21,165 bases of DNA from a virus, in IMG/VR virus record IMGVR_UViG_3300028590_000095, positions 1 through 21,165 of that record; one strand, written 5' to 3'. A model generated the notes under the pieces. It ran no database searches. It had not been told where the DNA came from and saw nothing but the letters and a program-made list of their open reading frames with translations. A program made the translations under genes and the position numbers. Of this stretch, positions 13,945 through 21,165 are shown piece after piece. Position 1 is the first letter of the stretch. Every line of letters starts with the position of its first letter.

Positions 13945-16098
13945 TCACTTCCAGCGCCCGATCATCAGGAGCCGTACGGCGTAGGTTTGTGCGACAGACG
14001 CGTTAATCCGAACGTCAACGCCAGTAGCATTACCGGTGGTCAGGGTAGTGACAGCGCTCAATCGATCCACGGTGTAGGTGTTCGTACCGGGGAGACTCAC
14101 GCTGCCAATCGAAGCGGCCACGCTCATGTCACCCACCCACAGCACGTTTGAAGAAAATGCCAACTGAAACAACTGTTCTGTGCCTGGCGTCGTGTGCGCG
14201 CAAGGGAACGAATATGCCGCGATTGCGGTGCCATCGTCGAATTTTGTCTGCCCCACAGTGCCTGGGTAATACCGTGAAGTGTCAACAAAGCGCCCCCCGC
14301 TCGACTCGTTGCGCTGGACCGGTGTGTAAACATCGGTAATGGTCGCTGTCGCCCCGCTGGTGCCGCCAGTGACAGTCTGCGCAGCGGTAAACGTGCCCAC
14401 GATAGTGGTCGGAAACATCAGCGCCGTACCTGAAAGTCCGGTGACGCGTCGGGTTAGCGTCGCGCTGCCTGTGCCCGTCGATATCGCCTCGCCTTCAACG
14501 AATGTGCCCACGACCGTGCTAACTTTCAGCGCCTTGGCGCCGAATTCGCTACTCTTCACATTGGCGCAATAGACCTGCGTGACCGATGCATTGAGATTGT
14601 ATTGTGCGGAAAGTTTAAATACGCTATTGGAAACGCGGACGTCTACAGACCCGTCAGAGAAACTGCCGCCAGCAATACCCGCGTAAGACACGTTTGCGTT
14701 ATTGATCGCAACGTCCTTCGAGCTTGCAGCTACGCTAATACCCATCCCGAGACAACCGTCAACAACGAGGTTGTTGACCACAGATCCGCTTGCGGGGTAT
14801 CCCGGATGACCCATGTTCAAACCGTGATTGGCTCGGGTATTGGTGGCAACGATGTTCGAGGCCACGCCGTTTATCATGTCGAAGCCCACCGCAGACGCAC
14901 CAGCATAATCCACGACGGCCCACAGGAGCTCGCCGTACATCCCGCTCATTTGGATGCCGGAATATTCGGTGGCGTAAAGGCCCTGTGCCCCTGCGGCGCC
15001 GCGAGCGTAGTCGCAGAGGCGCAATTGGACGCCTTCACGACCCCAACCCCGCAAGCGGCTCACTTGCACATCAGCGCGCAAGCATTGATATGCGAAGACC
15101 GCGCCCGTGGACGTATCTCGAATTCCATCTGGCGAAGGCATCAGCGCACCGGAAGCAATGTAATGATCGTGCGCATAGGCGACACGAACAAAAGCGTCCG
15201 GGCAGTTGGTCAAATAATTCAGGTGGGTGCCGATGTTTCCCGACTGGCCCGCATAATTGCCGTCGAAATTCTGCACGATGATCCGCACACGAGATTTGCC
15301 AGCAGCGTAAATGCAGCGGTCGAAATCTGAACATCCGTCAGGGAGTTTCAAACCTCCATAAACCGTAACTTCCGTGTCGTTTTGGGCTTCGACGTTCTTC
15401 ATCACCAAGACAAAACCTTGCGGCACGGTGAATCGGTTGTGCGCAGCGATTGCAGCAATTGCAGCAGAGCTATTGTCCGCAAAGAGACTGCCCGTGATGA
15501 ACCATAGGATATTTACATCGCCGACAAATACCCGCGTCCACGCGCCAATCCCGGACACGTGTGCGAATTGCGTCCCGCCGTTGGTGGTATTTGGCAGGGT
15601 GGCGTCGTAGCGAAACGGTCCAGCGATGCCTGGTGCCGTAATCTGCAAATCGAGAAACCCGGTGTAGGCCAGCAGCGCGGTGTAGTTTTGGAGCGTCTTG
15701 ACTCGACTGTCTAGCGCGACCTGTACGGTACCCTCGGCACCCGCACCAACCTTGGTGGCGCCATCGGGGGCTGCGAGTACCGCTGCCCAGGCGACGCCAT
15801 CAAACGCCACTACCGTCTGCGTGTCGCGCACGTAGGCAGTCCAGCCCCCCTGCGGCGGCATGTAGACCCACGCCCCGTTGTCGCGCGCTGCAATCTGGTT
15901 CGCGTTCGCGTCGCCCACGGGCACGATGTAGATCACGCCATTGAGCGGCGAGGCGGGCAGCGATGTGGTGGCCGACTCGACGGCCAGCTGTGTGAGCACT
16001 GACGACTTGAGCCAGTTCTGGTCGCCGCCGACCTTCCAGGGAGCGCCCTGATCCCAGTAGCCCGTGAGCCCGATACCGGGAAGAATGCGTTCGGTCAT
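13945..16098 (-). CDS. Tailspike / receptor-binding protein with DUF2793-like anchor
   Basis: 717 residues. Residues 1-108 look like a DUF2793 anchor (WDQGAPWKVGGDQNWLK, PLNGVIYIVP, GGWTAYV, VVAFDGVAWAAV). A long Asn/Gly/Val-rich part (about 190-520) with short beta repeats follows, suggesting a right-handed parallel beta-helix as in spikes that bind or cut surface polysaccharide. Two VGTF repeats lie at about 525-590 (VVGTFVEGEAISTGTGSATL; IVGTFTAAQTVTGGTSGATA). The C-terminal end is a beta knob. GAAGGA is about 5 bases upstream of the ATG. Base composition falls sharply inside the gene: a 60-base row is 70% G+C in the anchor but 43% in the helix-coding part. No catalytic residues could be assigned, so enzymatic activity is only possible. 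Confidence 0.78.
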   Translation of the reverse strand: MTERILPGIGLTGYWDQGAPWKVGGDQNWLKSSVLTQLAVESATTSLPASPLNGVIYIVPVGDANANQIAARDNGAWVYMPPQGGWTAYVRDTQTVVAFDGVAWAAVLAAPDGATKVGAGAEGTVQVALDSRVKTLQNYTALLAYTGFLDLQITAPGIAGPFRYDATLPNTTNGGTQFAHVSGIGAWTRVFVGDVNILWFITGSLFADNSSAAIAAIAAHNRFTVPQGFVLVMKNVEAQNDTEVTVYGGLKLPDGCSDFDRCIYAAGKSRVRIIVQNFDGNYAGQSGNIGTHLNYLTNCPDAFVRVAYAHDHYIASGALMPSPDGIRDTSTGAVFAYQCLRADVQVSRLRGWGREGVQLRLCDYARGAAGAQGLYATEYSGIQMSGMYGELLWAVVDYAGASAVGFDMINGVASNIVATNTRANHGLNMGHPGYPASGSVVNNLVVDGCLGMGISVAASSKDVAINNANVSYAGIAGGSFSDGSVDVRVSNSVFKLSAQYNLNASVTQVYCANVKSSEFGAKALKVSTVVGTFVEGEAISTGTGSATLTRRVTGLSGTALMFPTTIVGTFTAAQTVTGGTSGATATITDVYTPVQRNESSGGRFVDTSRYYPGTVGQTKFDDGTAIAAYSFPCAHTTPGTEQLFQLAFSSNVLWVGDMSVAASIGSVSLPGTNTYTVDRLSAVTTLTTGNATGVDVRINASVAQTYAVRLLMIGRWK

Positions 16099-16150
16099 TG
16101 TTGTCCTTCATCGCTCGCGCGCACGCGCGGCCGGCGCCATTTTGCCACGC

Positions 16151-16699
16151 CTAGGGCGTGTCGGGCCACATGTCCACAGGCGGTTCGACGTGCACTTCGA
16201 CGGCGCTGAAGAAGTCTTGCGGCAGCGTGACAACTTGGTTCACCTGGGCGAACAGACGCAGCATGAAGCGCTGCTCGTACAGGTTCTCGCTGTTTGCGAT
16301 GTTGAGCTGTGCAGGCTCATCGGCGTAGAGTGGCGTGATGGCCGCGCCTTCGAGCTGATCGCAACCCCACAGGGAGCGCCAGGCGATGGCGATGATGTCG
16401 GCCACGTCCGCCCCGAGCTGGCCGTAGCAGTCCACCTGGTAGCTGTAGGTCGTGTGCCGCGCGACGTTCACGACGCCCACGAGGGGGTCCTGGGTGTCGC
16501 GCGTGTAGGTGCGTCGCCCCTGGTCCTGGCGCTGCTTGACGCCGGGCGACAGCACGACGTAGTTGCCCGTCGCGGTTGCTGTCGTGTTCTGGAAGCCCTT
16601 GAACACCTGGCCCGCCGGTAGCTGATCCGTAACAAGCGCGACAATCCACGCCCATAGGGCGTCGAATACGACGTCTTCGCTGTGCAGGAGAGTGGCCAT
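16151..16699 (-). CDS. Neck terminator-like protein (gp12-like)
   Basis: 182 residues. It has the look of a tail-terminator or neck protein: a helical start (ALWAWIVALVTDQLPAG), then NYVVLSPGVKQRQDQGRR, YSYQVDCYGQLGADVADIIA and EQRFMLRLFAQVN. The last of these is usual in LIC_12616/gp12-type neck proteins. It would cap the tail tube where it meets the head. The ATG at 16699 overlaps the previous stop (TGATG); longer reading to 16834 is out of frame with real upstream coding. It is followed by a 52-bp gap and then the tailspike. Confidence 0.65.
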   Translation of the reverse strand: MATLLHSEDVVFDALWAWIVALVTDQLPAGQVFKGFQNTTATATGNYVVLSPGVKQRQDQGRRTYTRDTQDPLVGVVNVARHTTYSYQVDCYGQLGADVADIIAIAWRSLWGCDQLEGAAITPLYADEPAQLNIANSENLYEQRFMLRLFAQVNQVVTLPQDFFSAVEVHVEPPVDMWPDTP

Positions 16700-17139
16700 C
16701 AGGGTGCGGGTGGCGGTGCGCCGTTTGCGGTCTTGGCGATGTAGTCCTGGATCGTAGCGTAGTTGAGCTGCACGGTCACCTCGAAGCAGCACCAGCCCGG
16801 CCACCACTCCTTGACCATCGTGATCATGTACCAACCAGCGCGCGGGCCGGTGGGGATGTTCACGATGTCGCCGCCCTTGTTGTCACGGCGCTCGATGTCC
16901 GAGAAGTTGCCGTAGGCGTACATCGTCAACAGGCCGTTGTTGTACTGCAGGCTGCGCTCGTGCGTGATGTCGGTGTGCTTCTGCGCCTGCACCTGCAGGC
17001 GGGCCGCCACGGGCGTGAACGTGGGCGTCAGGATGCCGCGCACGTTGGCATGGCCCGTGCTCACGTAGACGGTGCCGTCGACGTCCTCGTTGACCATCTG
17101 AATGGATCCGCGGGTCAGGGCGTGCAGGTTCATGCCCAT
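16699..17139 (-). CDS. Hypothetical head-tail adaptor-like protein, 146 aa
   Basis: Position between a gp10-like protein and a neck terminator-like protein implies a role at the head-tail junction. The sequence is beta-rich with no recognised domain: SIQMVNEDVDGTVYVSTGHA, then GPRAGWYMITMVKEWWPGWC, and a Pro-rich end. AAGGGG lies 7 bases before the ATG at 17139. A GTG at 17142 immediately upstream is an alternative start that would give the GTGA overlap seen elsewhere here. Confidence 0.6.
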   Translation of the reverse strand: MGMNLHALTRGSIQMVNEDVDGTVYVSTGHANVRGILTPTFTPVAARLQVQAQKHTDITHERSLQYNNGLLTMYAYGNFSDIERRDNKGGDIVNIPTGPRAGWYMITMVKEWWPGWCCFEVTVQLNYATIQDYIAKTANGAPPPAP

Positions 17140-17618
17140 CACGCAGCCCCTTCGTCCCGCACCACCTCAGAATCGATCGACTTGAGCAGGTGCGAGGTCT
17201 GGATGAGGCCGTGATTGAAGCCCTTCACGCCGGCCCATTCCTTCGAGTTGTCGGCGGGCCAGTCCGTGATCGTCTTCATGATGTCTTCCTTCATGACCTG
17301 GCCCAGAATGCCCGCGATCTGCTCGGGCGAGTGGCCGGCCTGGAAGAGCTTCACCGCACCCTCGGTCCACTCCTTGCGGCGCTCGGCGACGGTCTTCTGC
17401 ATGAACGGCCGTGGGTGATTCTGACCCACCCCGTACTCGAGCACGGCAGCGATGGACGCTACCGGCATGCCGGCACGCGGGTCCGGGTACTCGCGGCCCG
17501 TGCGCGCGTCGCGGATCGTGTCGGCAGGGTAGGTCGCGCCGGCCAACACACCCGCCTTGACCGTCGCGGACGACATGTCTCGGTCGGGCATCTGCAGGCC
17601 GCGTCGCGTGACGGTCAT
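17139..17618 (-). CDS. HK97 gp10-like neck / tail-completion protein
   Basis: 159 residues. LEYGVGQNHPRPFMQKTVAE, followed by RRKEW, is the typical signature of gp10-like or tail-completion proteins: a Gly-containing loop, an HPRPFM, and a helix. Such proteins bridge connector and tail. The ATG at 17618 overlaps the connector stop (ATGA), and the gene's own stop overlaps the next start. It is a compact chain of coupled neck genes. Confidence 0.75.
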   Translation of the reverse strand: MTVTRRGLQMPDRDMSSATVKAGVLAGATYPADTIRDARTGREYPDPRAGMPVASIAAVLEYGVGQNHPRPFMQKTVAERRKEWTEGAVKLFQAGHSPEQIAGILGQVMKEDIMKTITDWPADNSKEWAGVKGFNHGLIQTSHLLKSIDSEVVRDEGAA

Positions 17619-18085
17619 GGCGTGATGACGCCGGCGGGCACGTTGAACGGTGCTGCGCGGAAGTTGCGCGCGTCGCCCAGGCCGCTGTCACCGGCCACGA
17701 AGTATTTCATGCTGCGGAACTGCGCGGTCATCATCCAGTACAGCGCGCCGTACTTGGTCTGGTTAAACCATGCAGCCATCGCAGAGCCCGCAGGGAGCTC
17801 GTAGGCGAAGCCCACCGACACCGACCCCTCGGTGGCCGTGTCGACGCGCCCCACAGGCCGTTCCGAGCCATCTGCGGCCACTGCGAACAGCGTGAGCAGG
17901 TGCGCGACGAGCAGGTAGAACAGCTGCGTGCGATAGTCCAGGGCCATCACTGGCGAGTTGTCGGTGTTGTCCAGGATCGCCTGCGCGGCCATGGTGAACA
18001 TGACTGTGCAGCGCGCGTCGCTGATCGCCGCGAACTCGGGATAGGCGGCCTTGAAGTCCGCCGGGACGAAGACGACGATGGCCAT
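17615..18085 (-). CDS. DUF4054-like head-tail connector protein
   Basis: 156 residues. FVPADFKAAYPEFAAISDAR at the N-terminus, a helical middle (QLFYLLVAHLLTLFAVAADG), and TATEGSVSVGFAYELPAG are typical of DUF4054 head-tail connector/adaptor proteins, which sit on the portal ring. Only a weak Shine-Dalgarno precedes the ATG. The gene starts 12 bp after the previous stop, and its stop overlaps the gp10-like gene. Confidence 0.78.
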   Translation of the reverse strand: MAIVVFVPADFKAAYPEFAAISDARCTVMFTMAAQAILDNTDNSPVMALDYRTQLFYLLVAHLLTLFAVAADGSERPVGRVDTATEGSVSVGFAYELPAGSAMAAWFNQTKYGALYWMMTAQFRSMKYFVAGDSGLGDARNFRAAPFNVPAGVITP

Positions 18086-18097
18086 GGTGGCTCGTGC

Positions 18098-18415
18098 TTA
18101 GTCGGCAGCGGCCTTCGGGTCGACGGGCTCGAAACCGGCCTTCACGGCCTGGCGGTCCTCGGCCTTGTCGACGGCGCTTTCCTTGTCACCCATTGCGAAG
18201 ACCACCTCGTTTTTGAGCCACGCCGCGTCGGCGTACTTGTCCTCGACGAGGGCCCAGGCCGCGGCCTTCACGTCGGTCATGCCGTGACCCATGAGCGCGA
18301 AGGGCGACAGGGCGCCGTTCAGCACGAGGGGCGGGCCTTCGGGCACCGGGATCGACAGACCTTGCGGCAGCTTGCAGGCGATGGTAAGCATGTCGGCGGA
18401 ACGTTTGCGGGCCAT
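18098..18415 (-). CDS. Small conserved phage protein in the head-neck region, 105 aa
   Basis: Opens MARKRSADMLTIACKLPQGL and ends RQAVKAGFEPVDPKAAAD. The CKLPxGL start and GFEPxDP end form a pattern I associate with a small phage protein found near connector genes; its function is not known to me. A clear GGAG lies about 7 bases before the ATG. A weak extended -10 (TGC GATACA, minus strand, about 18466-18458) lies upstream of it. The 65-bp gap before it shares a leader with the small gene at 19114 (see findings). Confidence 0.65.
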   Translation of the reverse strand: MARKRSADMLTIACKLPQGLSIPVPEGPPLVLNGALSPFALMGHGMTDVKAAAWALVEDKYADAAWLKNEVVFAMGDKESAVDKAEDRQAVKAGFEPVDPKAAAD

Positions 18416-18480
18416 GGAATTCTCCGGTTGTTGGTGGGTGAAGGCGTAGCGGCCTAGTGTATCGCAGAGTTAAGCGGGCG

Positions 18481-18681
18481 TCACCAACCTCGCGGCAGGC
18501 CGTGCCGCTGGATGTATTCGAGCCATCCGCGCTCAACGGCCTGCGCGAGCCGGCCGCGGCCCGCGACGTCGTTTCGCAGCGGCCACCGACGCGCCGCGCG
18601 CATTAGCTGGCGATGGATGATGCGCTGCAGCTCGGCCAGTGCAGGTACAGGCTTGCGTTTGCGGAGTTGGCGGACTTTCAC
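18481..18681 (-). CDS. Small basic hypothetical protein, 66 aa
   Basis: Starts at a GTG (18681) in a GTGA overlap with the preceding gene. The product is very basic (KVRQLRKRKPVPALAELQRI, then RQLMRAARRWPLRNDV), with pI expected well above neutral, so nucleic acid contact is possible. It is the third gene of a three-gene coupled set just below the capsid terminator. Not recognised. Confidence 0.5.
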   Translation of the reverse strand: MKVRQLRKRKPVPALAELQRIIHRQLMRAARRWPLRNDVAGRGRLAQAVERGWLEYIQRHGLPRGW

Positions 18682-18905
18682 GACCGCAACCCTGCGAGCA
18701 CCAGGTCGCCGAAGTCATCCACCACGGCCGGGCCGCCCGGCTCGGCGCCGATGAAGATGACGTGCCACGTCGCACCAGGTTCCGCGTAATTCAGGCGCCA
18801 CCACATGGCGAGGTCGTTGTGTGCACTACCGTCCGGCTCGTGCCGCGTCCGTGTCGCAAAGTGCGCACGCAGGAAGTCGTCGGTGTCGATGGTGACGGGA
18901 TTCAT
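18678..18905 (-). CDS. Small acidic hypothetical protein, 75 aa
   Basis: The ATG at 18905 is in an ATGA overlap with the preceding gene. The sequence is acidic and aromatic (MNPVTIDTDDFLRAHFATRT; AMWWRLNYAEPGATWHVIFI), compatible with a small alpha/beta fold. Not recognised. It is flanked by a basic neighbour of similar size; a small two-part pair cannot be excluded but has no direct support. Confidence 0.55.
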   Translation of the reverse strand: MNPVTIDTDDFLRAHFATRTRHEPDGSAHNDLAMWWRLNYAEPGATWHVIFIGAEPGGPAVVDDFGDLVLAGLRS

Positions 18906-19114
18906 CGCGCAACCCTCCCTGCGACGCGCTGTTGGTTCAGCCAGAAATCGCGCTCGCCGCGCAGCATCTGGCCGACAGGCGTCGACGCCGCGAAGCCCTT
19001 GATCGTGCTGTTCAGGTTGCGCAGTTCGTCAGCCGCCCACTCGATCCCGTGGCGCTCGAATGCTGCGCGCCCTTCCTTGATTCCATCGATGTAGTGAGGT
19101 GAAACTTCGATCAT
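18902..19114 (-). CDS. Small phage protein, 70 aa
   Basis: The ATG at 19114, with GGAG 7 bases upstream, is preferred over the longer reading to 19171, which would run through the promoter. The C-terminal part, IKGFAASTPVGQMLRGERDF, followed by WLNQQR, resembles small proteins common in tailed phages, function unknown. The leading part is helical (DGIKEGRAAFERHGIEWAAD). It is the first gene after the near-consensus promoter at 19140-19167 and is coupled by ATGA to the next gene. Confidence 0.65.
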   Translation of the reverse strand: MIEVSPHYIDGIKEGRAAFERHGIEWAADELRNLNSTIKGFAASTPVGQMLRGERDFWLNQQRVAGRVAR

Positions 19115-19139
19115 GCTGCGCTCCGGTTGGTGTGCGTGA

Positions 19140-19167
19140 AGTATAGCGAACCTTTCAGTAATGTCAA
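19140..19167 (-). promoter_or_regulatory. Near-consensus sigma70 promoter for the genes from 19114 leftward
   Basis: On the minus strand TTGACA (19167-19162; perfect), a 16-bp spacer and TATACT (19145-19140; 5 of 6). It lies just past the terminator of the capsid gene, so transcription of the small genes and neck genes is restarted rather than carried through. Confidence 0.8.
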
Positions 19168-19180
19168 ACAACGGGCAAAG

Positions 19181-19207
19181 AAAAGCCCCGCACAGTGGCG
19201 GGGCTTT
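19181..19207 (-). terminator. Intrinsic terminator after the major capsid gene
   Basis: AAAGCCCCGC (19182-19191), 6-nt loop, GCGGGGCTTT (19198-19207): a perfect 10-bp stem. Leftward it is followed by TTTTCTTTG, as expected for the minus-strand transcript. It begins 27 bases after the capsid stop. Confidence 0.85.
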
Positions 19208-19233
19208 CCTGTTTCACGTGGAACGCTTTCGCG

Positions 19234-20241
19234 TCACACGCCGAGCTGCTGCGTGCAGCAAACGGGTCGCCACACGATTGCGCCCCAAGTTCCGGCCGAC
19301 TTCTTCTGGCGGAAGTAGCTCGAGTAGCGCTCGATGGCGTGTGCGCGCATCTTCTCGGTGAAGCCGCAGGTGGCCGAGTCCTGACCCTCCAGGCGCGGCA
19401 CCCACAGCTGCACGAGGCGCCCGCCGGCGGTGTCGTACTCGGGCACGGTCACGATGCGCATCTTGGGGAAGGCATCGAGCAGCAGCTTCGCGGCCGACAG
19501 ACCATAGCTGTTCACCGTGTTCAGGTCGCCCGAGGCGGTCGGGGGCATCGACAGGACCATCTCCATGTCCTGCTCGACCAGGCCCTGCGTCTGCGTCTGC
19601 AGCGCCTTGAACATGTCCTTCACGGAGTTGAAGATGGCTTCCGGCGTGCCCGAGGCCCAGTTCGTGCCGGCGGCGACCGGCGCCGGCAGGCGCGGGTCGT
19701 TCGTGAGGCCGTAGTTCTGCAGGCCCGCCACACCGAACAGGTACGACGAGTTCAGGAACTTCGACAGGCCCAGGGCCGATGCGTAGTTCAGCTGTGCGGC
19801 CAGATCGACGCGGCCGGCGCCGGCCATTTCCAGCTCGCGCTCGCCCCAACGGGTCCACGTCTGGAAGTGGTAGCTCTGGCGCTGCGGGTAGTTCACGTTC
19901 GAACCGCTGGAGCCGTCCGCCGAGTAGTCGCCGTAGGTGGCGACTTCGGTGGTCGGTTCAGCCTGGATGAACGCAGCCGTCAGCGTGGTCCAGTCGCCCT
20001 TCTTCGACTCGCCGACGATCTCGGCGGCCTTCATCGGGGCGACGAGCACCTCGATGACCTTCGGGTCGACGTAGGTCGTCAGGTACGCCGGGATGCCGGC
20101 ATTGGGCGTGCCGACCAGCGTGGGCGTGAGGTCCGCCGCGTCCATGGCGAACTGGGCCAGGGGCGTCGTGACATTCTTCACGCCGGGCGCCAGGATCACA
20201 CCCTTGGCAGCCAGCTGTGCGATGACTTGGGAATCGCGCAT
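19234..20241 (-). CDS. Major capsid protein (DUF2184-like)
   Basis: 335 residues. Forms the icosahedral head shell. Features typical of the DUF2184 capsid family are present: an early PKVIEVLVAPMKAAEIVGES (spike/E-loop region), the central QTWTRWGERELEMAGAGRVD, and a C-terminal core ending MRAHAIERYSSYFRQKKSAG, then TWGAIVWRP. AAGGAG lies about 9 bases before the ATG. It sits after the cement and DUF2213-like genes, in the order known for this kind of head module. No scaffold or cleavage site is evident within the protein. Confidence 0.85.
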   Translation of the reverse strand: MRDSQVIAQLAAKGVILAPGVKNVTTPLAQFAMDAADLTPTLVGTPNAGIPAYLTTYVDPKVIEVLVAPMKAAEIVGESKKGDWTTLTAAFIQAEPTTEVATYGDYSADGSSGSNVNYPQRQSYHFQTWTRWGERELEMAGAGRVDLAAQLNYASALGLSKFLNSSYLFGVAGLQNYGLTNDPRLPAPVAAGTNWASGTPEAIFNSVKDMFKALQTQTQGLVEQDMEMVLSMPPTASGDLNTVNSYGLSAAKLLLDAFPKMRIVTVPEYDTAGGRLVQLWVPRLEGQDSATCGFTEKMRAHAIERYSSYFRQKKSAGTWGAIVWRPVCCTQQLGV

Positions 20242-20268
20242 GTTCGTTTCTCCTTCGTTCCGCGCGAT

Positions 20269-20772
20269 TTAGGCGCCGGTGTTGCTGATGATGACGATGG
20301 CGCCGACCGTGGCCGCCTCGGACACGAGCTTGTAGCCGGTGTCGATGGTGGTAGCAGGCGGCGAGCCCGGTGCACCGATGATGGTGTTGCCGGTCAACAC
20401 GTCCCAGTACACCGCCGCGTCACGCGTCGGGGTGCCGGTGATCGCGTCGGCGCGCACCCAGAAGTCGCCCTTGCCGAACAGCGAGACCGGCTGGCCGCCC
20501 TGGATGGTCATACCCGACTCGGCCAGGTAGGTCGTGATCTGGGCGTTGTTCTCGCGATGCACGAAGCCGATGCGGCCGGCGAGCGGTGCCGCGGCGAGGA
20601 TCGAGTCGACGGTGCCGTCCGCGAGCAGCGCTGCGAAGTGGCCGACCGTGACGCCCTCGGCAACGGCAACCATCTTGCCGTTGCCCGAGAGCTTGTAGAT
20701 CATCGGGTTGGACGACGCGAAGTCGCCAGCGACCGCCTGGGCGGGGTTGATGTAGACCTGATTCTGGAACAT
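20269..20772 (-). CDS. Structural cement (decoration) protein, gp24-like
   Basis: 167 residues. MFQNQVYINPAQAVAGDFAS and the beta-rich DFWVRADAITGTPTRDAAVY are typical of gp24-like cement proteins, which trimerise on the shell and stabilise it. AAGGAG about 7 bases upstream gives a strong ribosome site, fitting a highly expressed virion protein. It precedes the major capsid gene by 27 bp and follows the DUF2213-like gene by 42 bp. Confidence 0.78.
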   Translation of the reverse strand: MFQNQVYINPAQAVAGDFASSNPMIYKLSGNGKMVAVAEGVTVGHFAALLADGTVDSILAAAPLAGRIGFVHRENNAQITTYLAESGMTIQGGQPVSLFGKGDFWVRADAITGTPTRDAAVYWDVLTGNTIIGAPGSPPATTIDTGYKLVSEAATVGAIVIISNTGA

Positions 20773-20814
20773 GGGAGACTCCTTTTCCGTTCCGGGGTGA
20801 AACCGCTTGAGGCC

Positions 20815-21165
20815 TTAGCCCCGCACGGAAATTTTGTCGACGTGCTTCATGTAGTCGGGCGCGGTGCTGGCACCGTCGCCCTTGCCGTCCGAAGCGTGCG
20901 TAGCGGCCAGGGCCGGGCGGCGCACGCCGGCGGCAGCACCCGCAGCGACCTTGTAGGCGTCCCACGCGACGCGCTCGGCGCCCTTGCCGATCTGCGACAC
21001 GTCCACGCCCACCTGCGAGAGGGCCTCGCGGTAGATCGCGCCGGCGTCGTCCATTGCGACATCGCCGAGCACGCCCTGCACCGAGCGGCGGGCTTCCTGC
21101 ACGCTGGCCGCACGCGAACGCTCGGCCTTGACAGCGGCGGCCACGACGGCCTGCACGCCCTTGGC
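20815..21165 (-). CDS. DUF2213-like head protein, C-terminal part (runs off the window)
   Basis: The frame stays open to the right edge, so the N-terminal part is missing; a GTG at 21156 is only an internal codon. The visible 116 residues include a helical, Ala-rich region (VVAAAVKAERSRAASVQEAR) and VLGDVAMDDAGAIYREALSQ, followed by VGVDVSQIGKGAERVAWDAY. The pattern matches the C-terminus of DUF2213 phage proteins, which are usually found upstream of DUF2184 capsid genes and are thought to act in head assembly as scaffold/protease-like factors. Family-level function is not firmly known to me. Confidence 0.72.
   Translation of the reverse strand, partial: AKGVQAVVAAAVKAERSRAASVQEARRSVQGVLGDVAMDDAGAIYREALSQVGVDVSQIGKGAERVAWDAYKVAAGAAAGVRRPALAATHASDGKGDGASTAPDYMKHVDKISVRG

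Noticed and set aside
13916-13945. 8-bp inverted repeat as a terminator of the tailspike gene
   Set aside because: No T-run follows on the minus strand and the loop is 14 nt, so intrinsic termination is not supported. It is kept only as a possible operator over the sheath promoter.
14340-14525. The two VGTF repeats as a diversity-generating (template/variable repeat) target
   Set aside because: No reverse transcriptase gene and no matching adenine-rich template copy were seen in the window. The copies are diverged tandem beta repeats.
18481-18905. The basic and acidic small pair as a toxin-antitoxin system
   Set aside because: Size and overlap fit loosely, but neither product shows a known toxin or antitoxin motif and a third coupled gene precedes them.

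Overview
The window is phage DNA from a tailed virus. It is G+C-rich (hand counts of 60-base rows give about 70-75% in ordinary stretches) and dense with ATGA/GTGA/TGATG gene overlaps. The structural genes are of the contractile-tail (myovirus-like) type: a DUF3383-like sheath, a DUF2184-like major capsid protein, and a gp24-like cement protein. Composition, promoters close to the sigma70 consensus, and a VapE-type replicase suggest a proteobacterial host, possibly Burkholderiaceae or a relative. The host is inference. No integrase, repressor, tRNA, rRNA, CRISPR array or insertion sequence was seen.

Layout. Bases 1-290 hold no convincing gene. They contain an AT-rich core flanked by clusters of the hexamer TGTCAT/ATGACA, which look like a replication origin or a master regulatory site. 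Bases 291-10406 are a rightward (+) replication arm. It starts with a VapE-type primase-helicase and a tightly overlapped set of small proteins, three of them with possible metal sites, including an HExxH metallopeptidase-like protein. An SF2 helicase with a C-terminal extension and a family A DNA polymerase with a 3'-5' exonuclease domain follow, and then several small unknown genes. At least four sigma70-like promoters divide this arm. Two overlap or lie beside perfect inverted repeats, and two share a leader motif.

A strong bidirectional hairpin at about 10406-10432 separates this arm from a convergent leftward (-) virion arm running from the right edge down to 10452. In transcription order the virion arm has: a DUF2213-like head protein (cut by the window edge), cement protein, major capsid protein, a terminator followed by a near-consensus promoter, three small coupled genes, a small conserved protein, head-tail connector (DUF4054-like), gp10-like neck/tail-completion protein, adaptor, neck terminator, a tailspike, sheath, tube, a Nudix hydrolase, a 61-residue protein, and a virion surface-type protein.

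The least ordinary points are the origin-like region, the palindromic promoters of the replication genes, the tailspike placed between neck and sheath with a sharp internal drop in G+C, the Nudix gene inside the virion operon, and the absence of tape measure, chaperone and baseplate genes after the tube.
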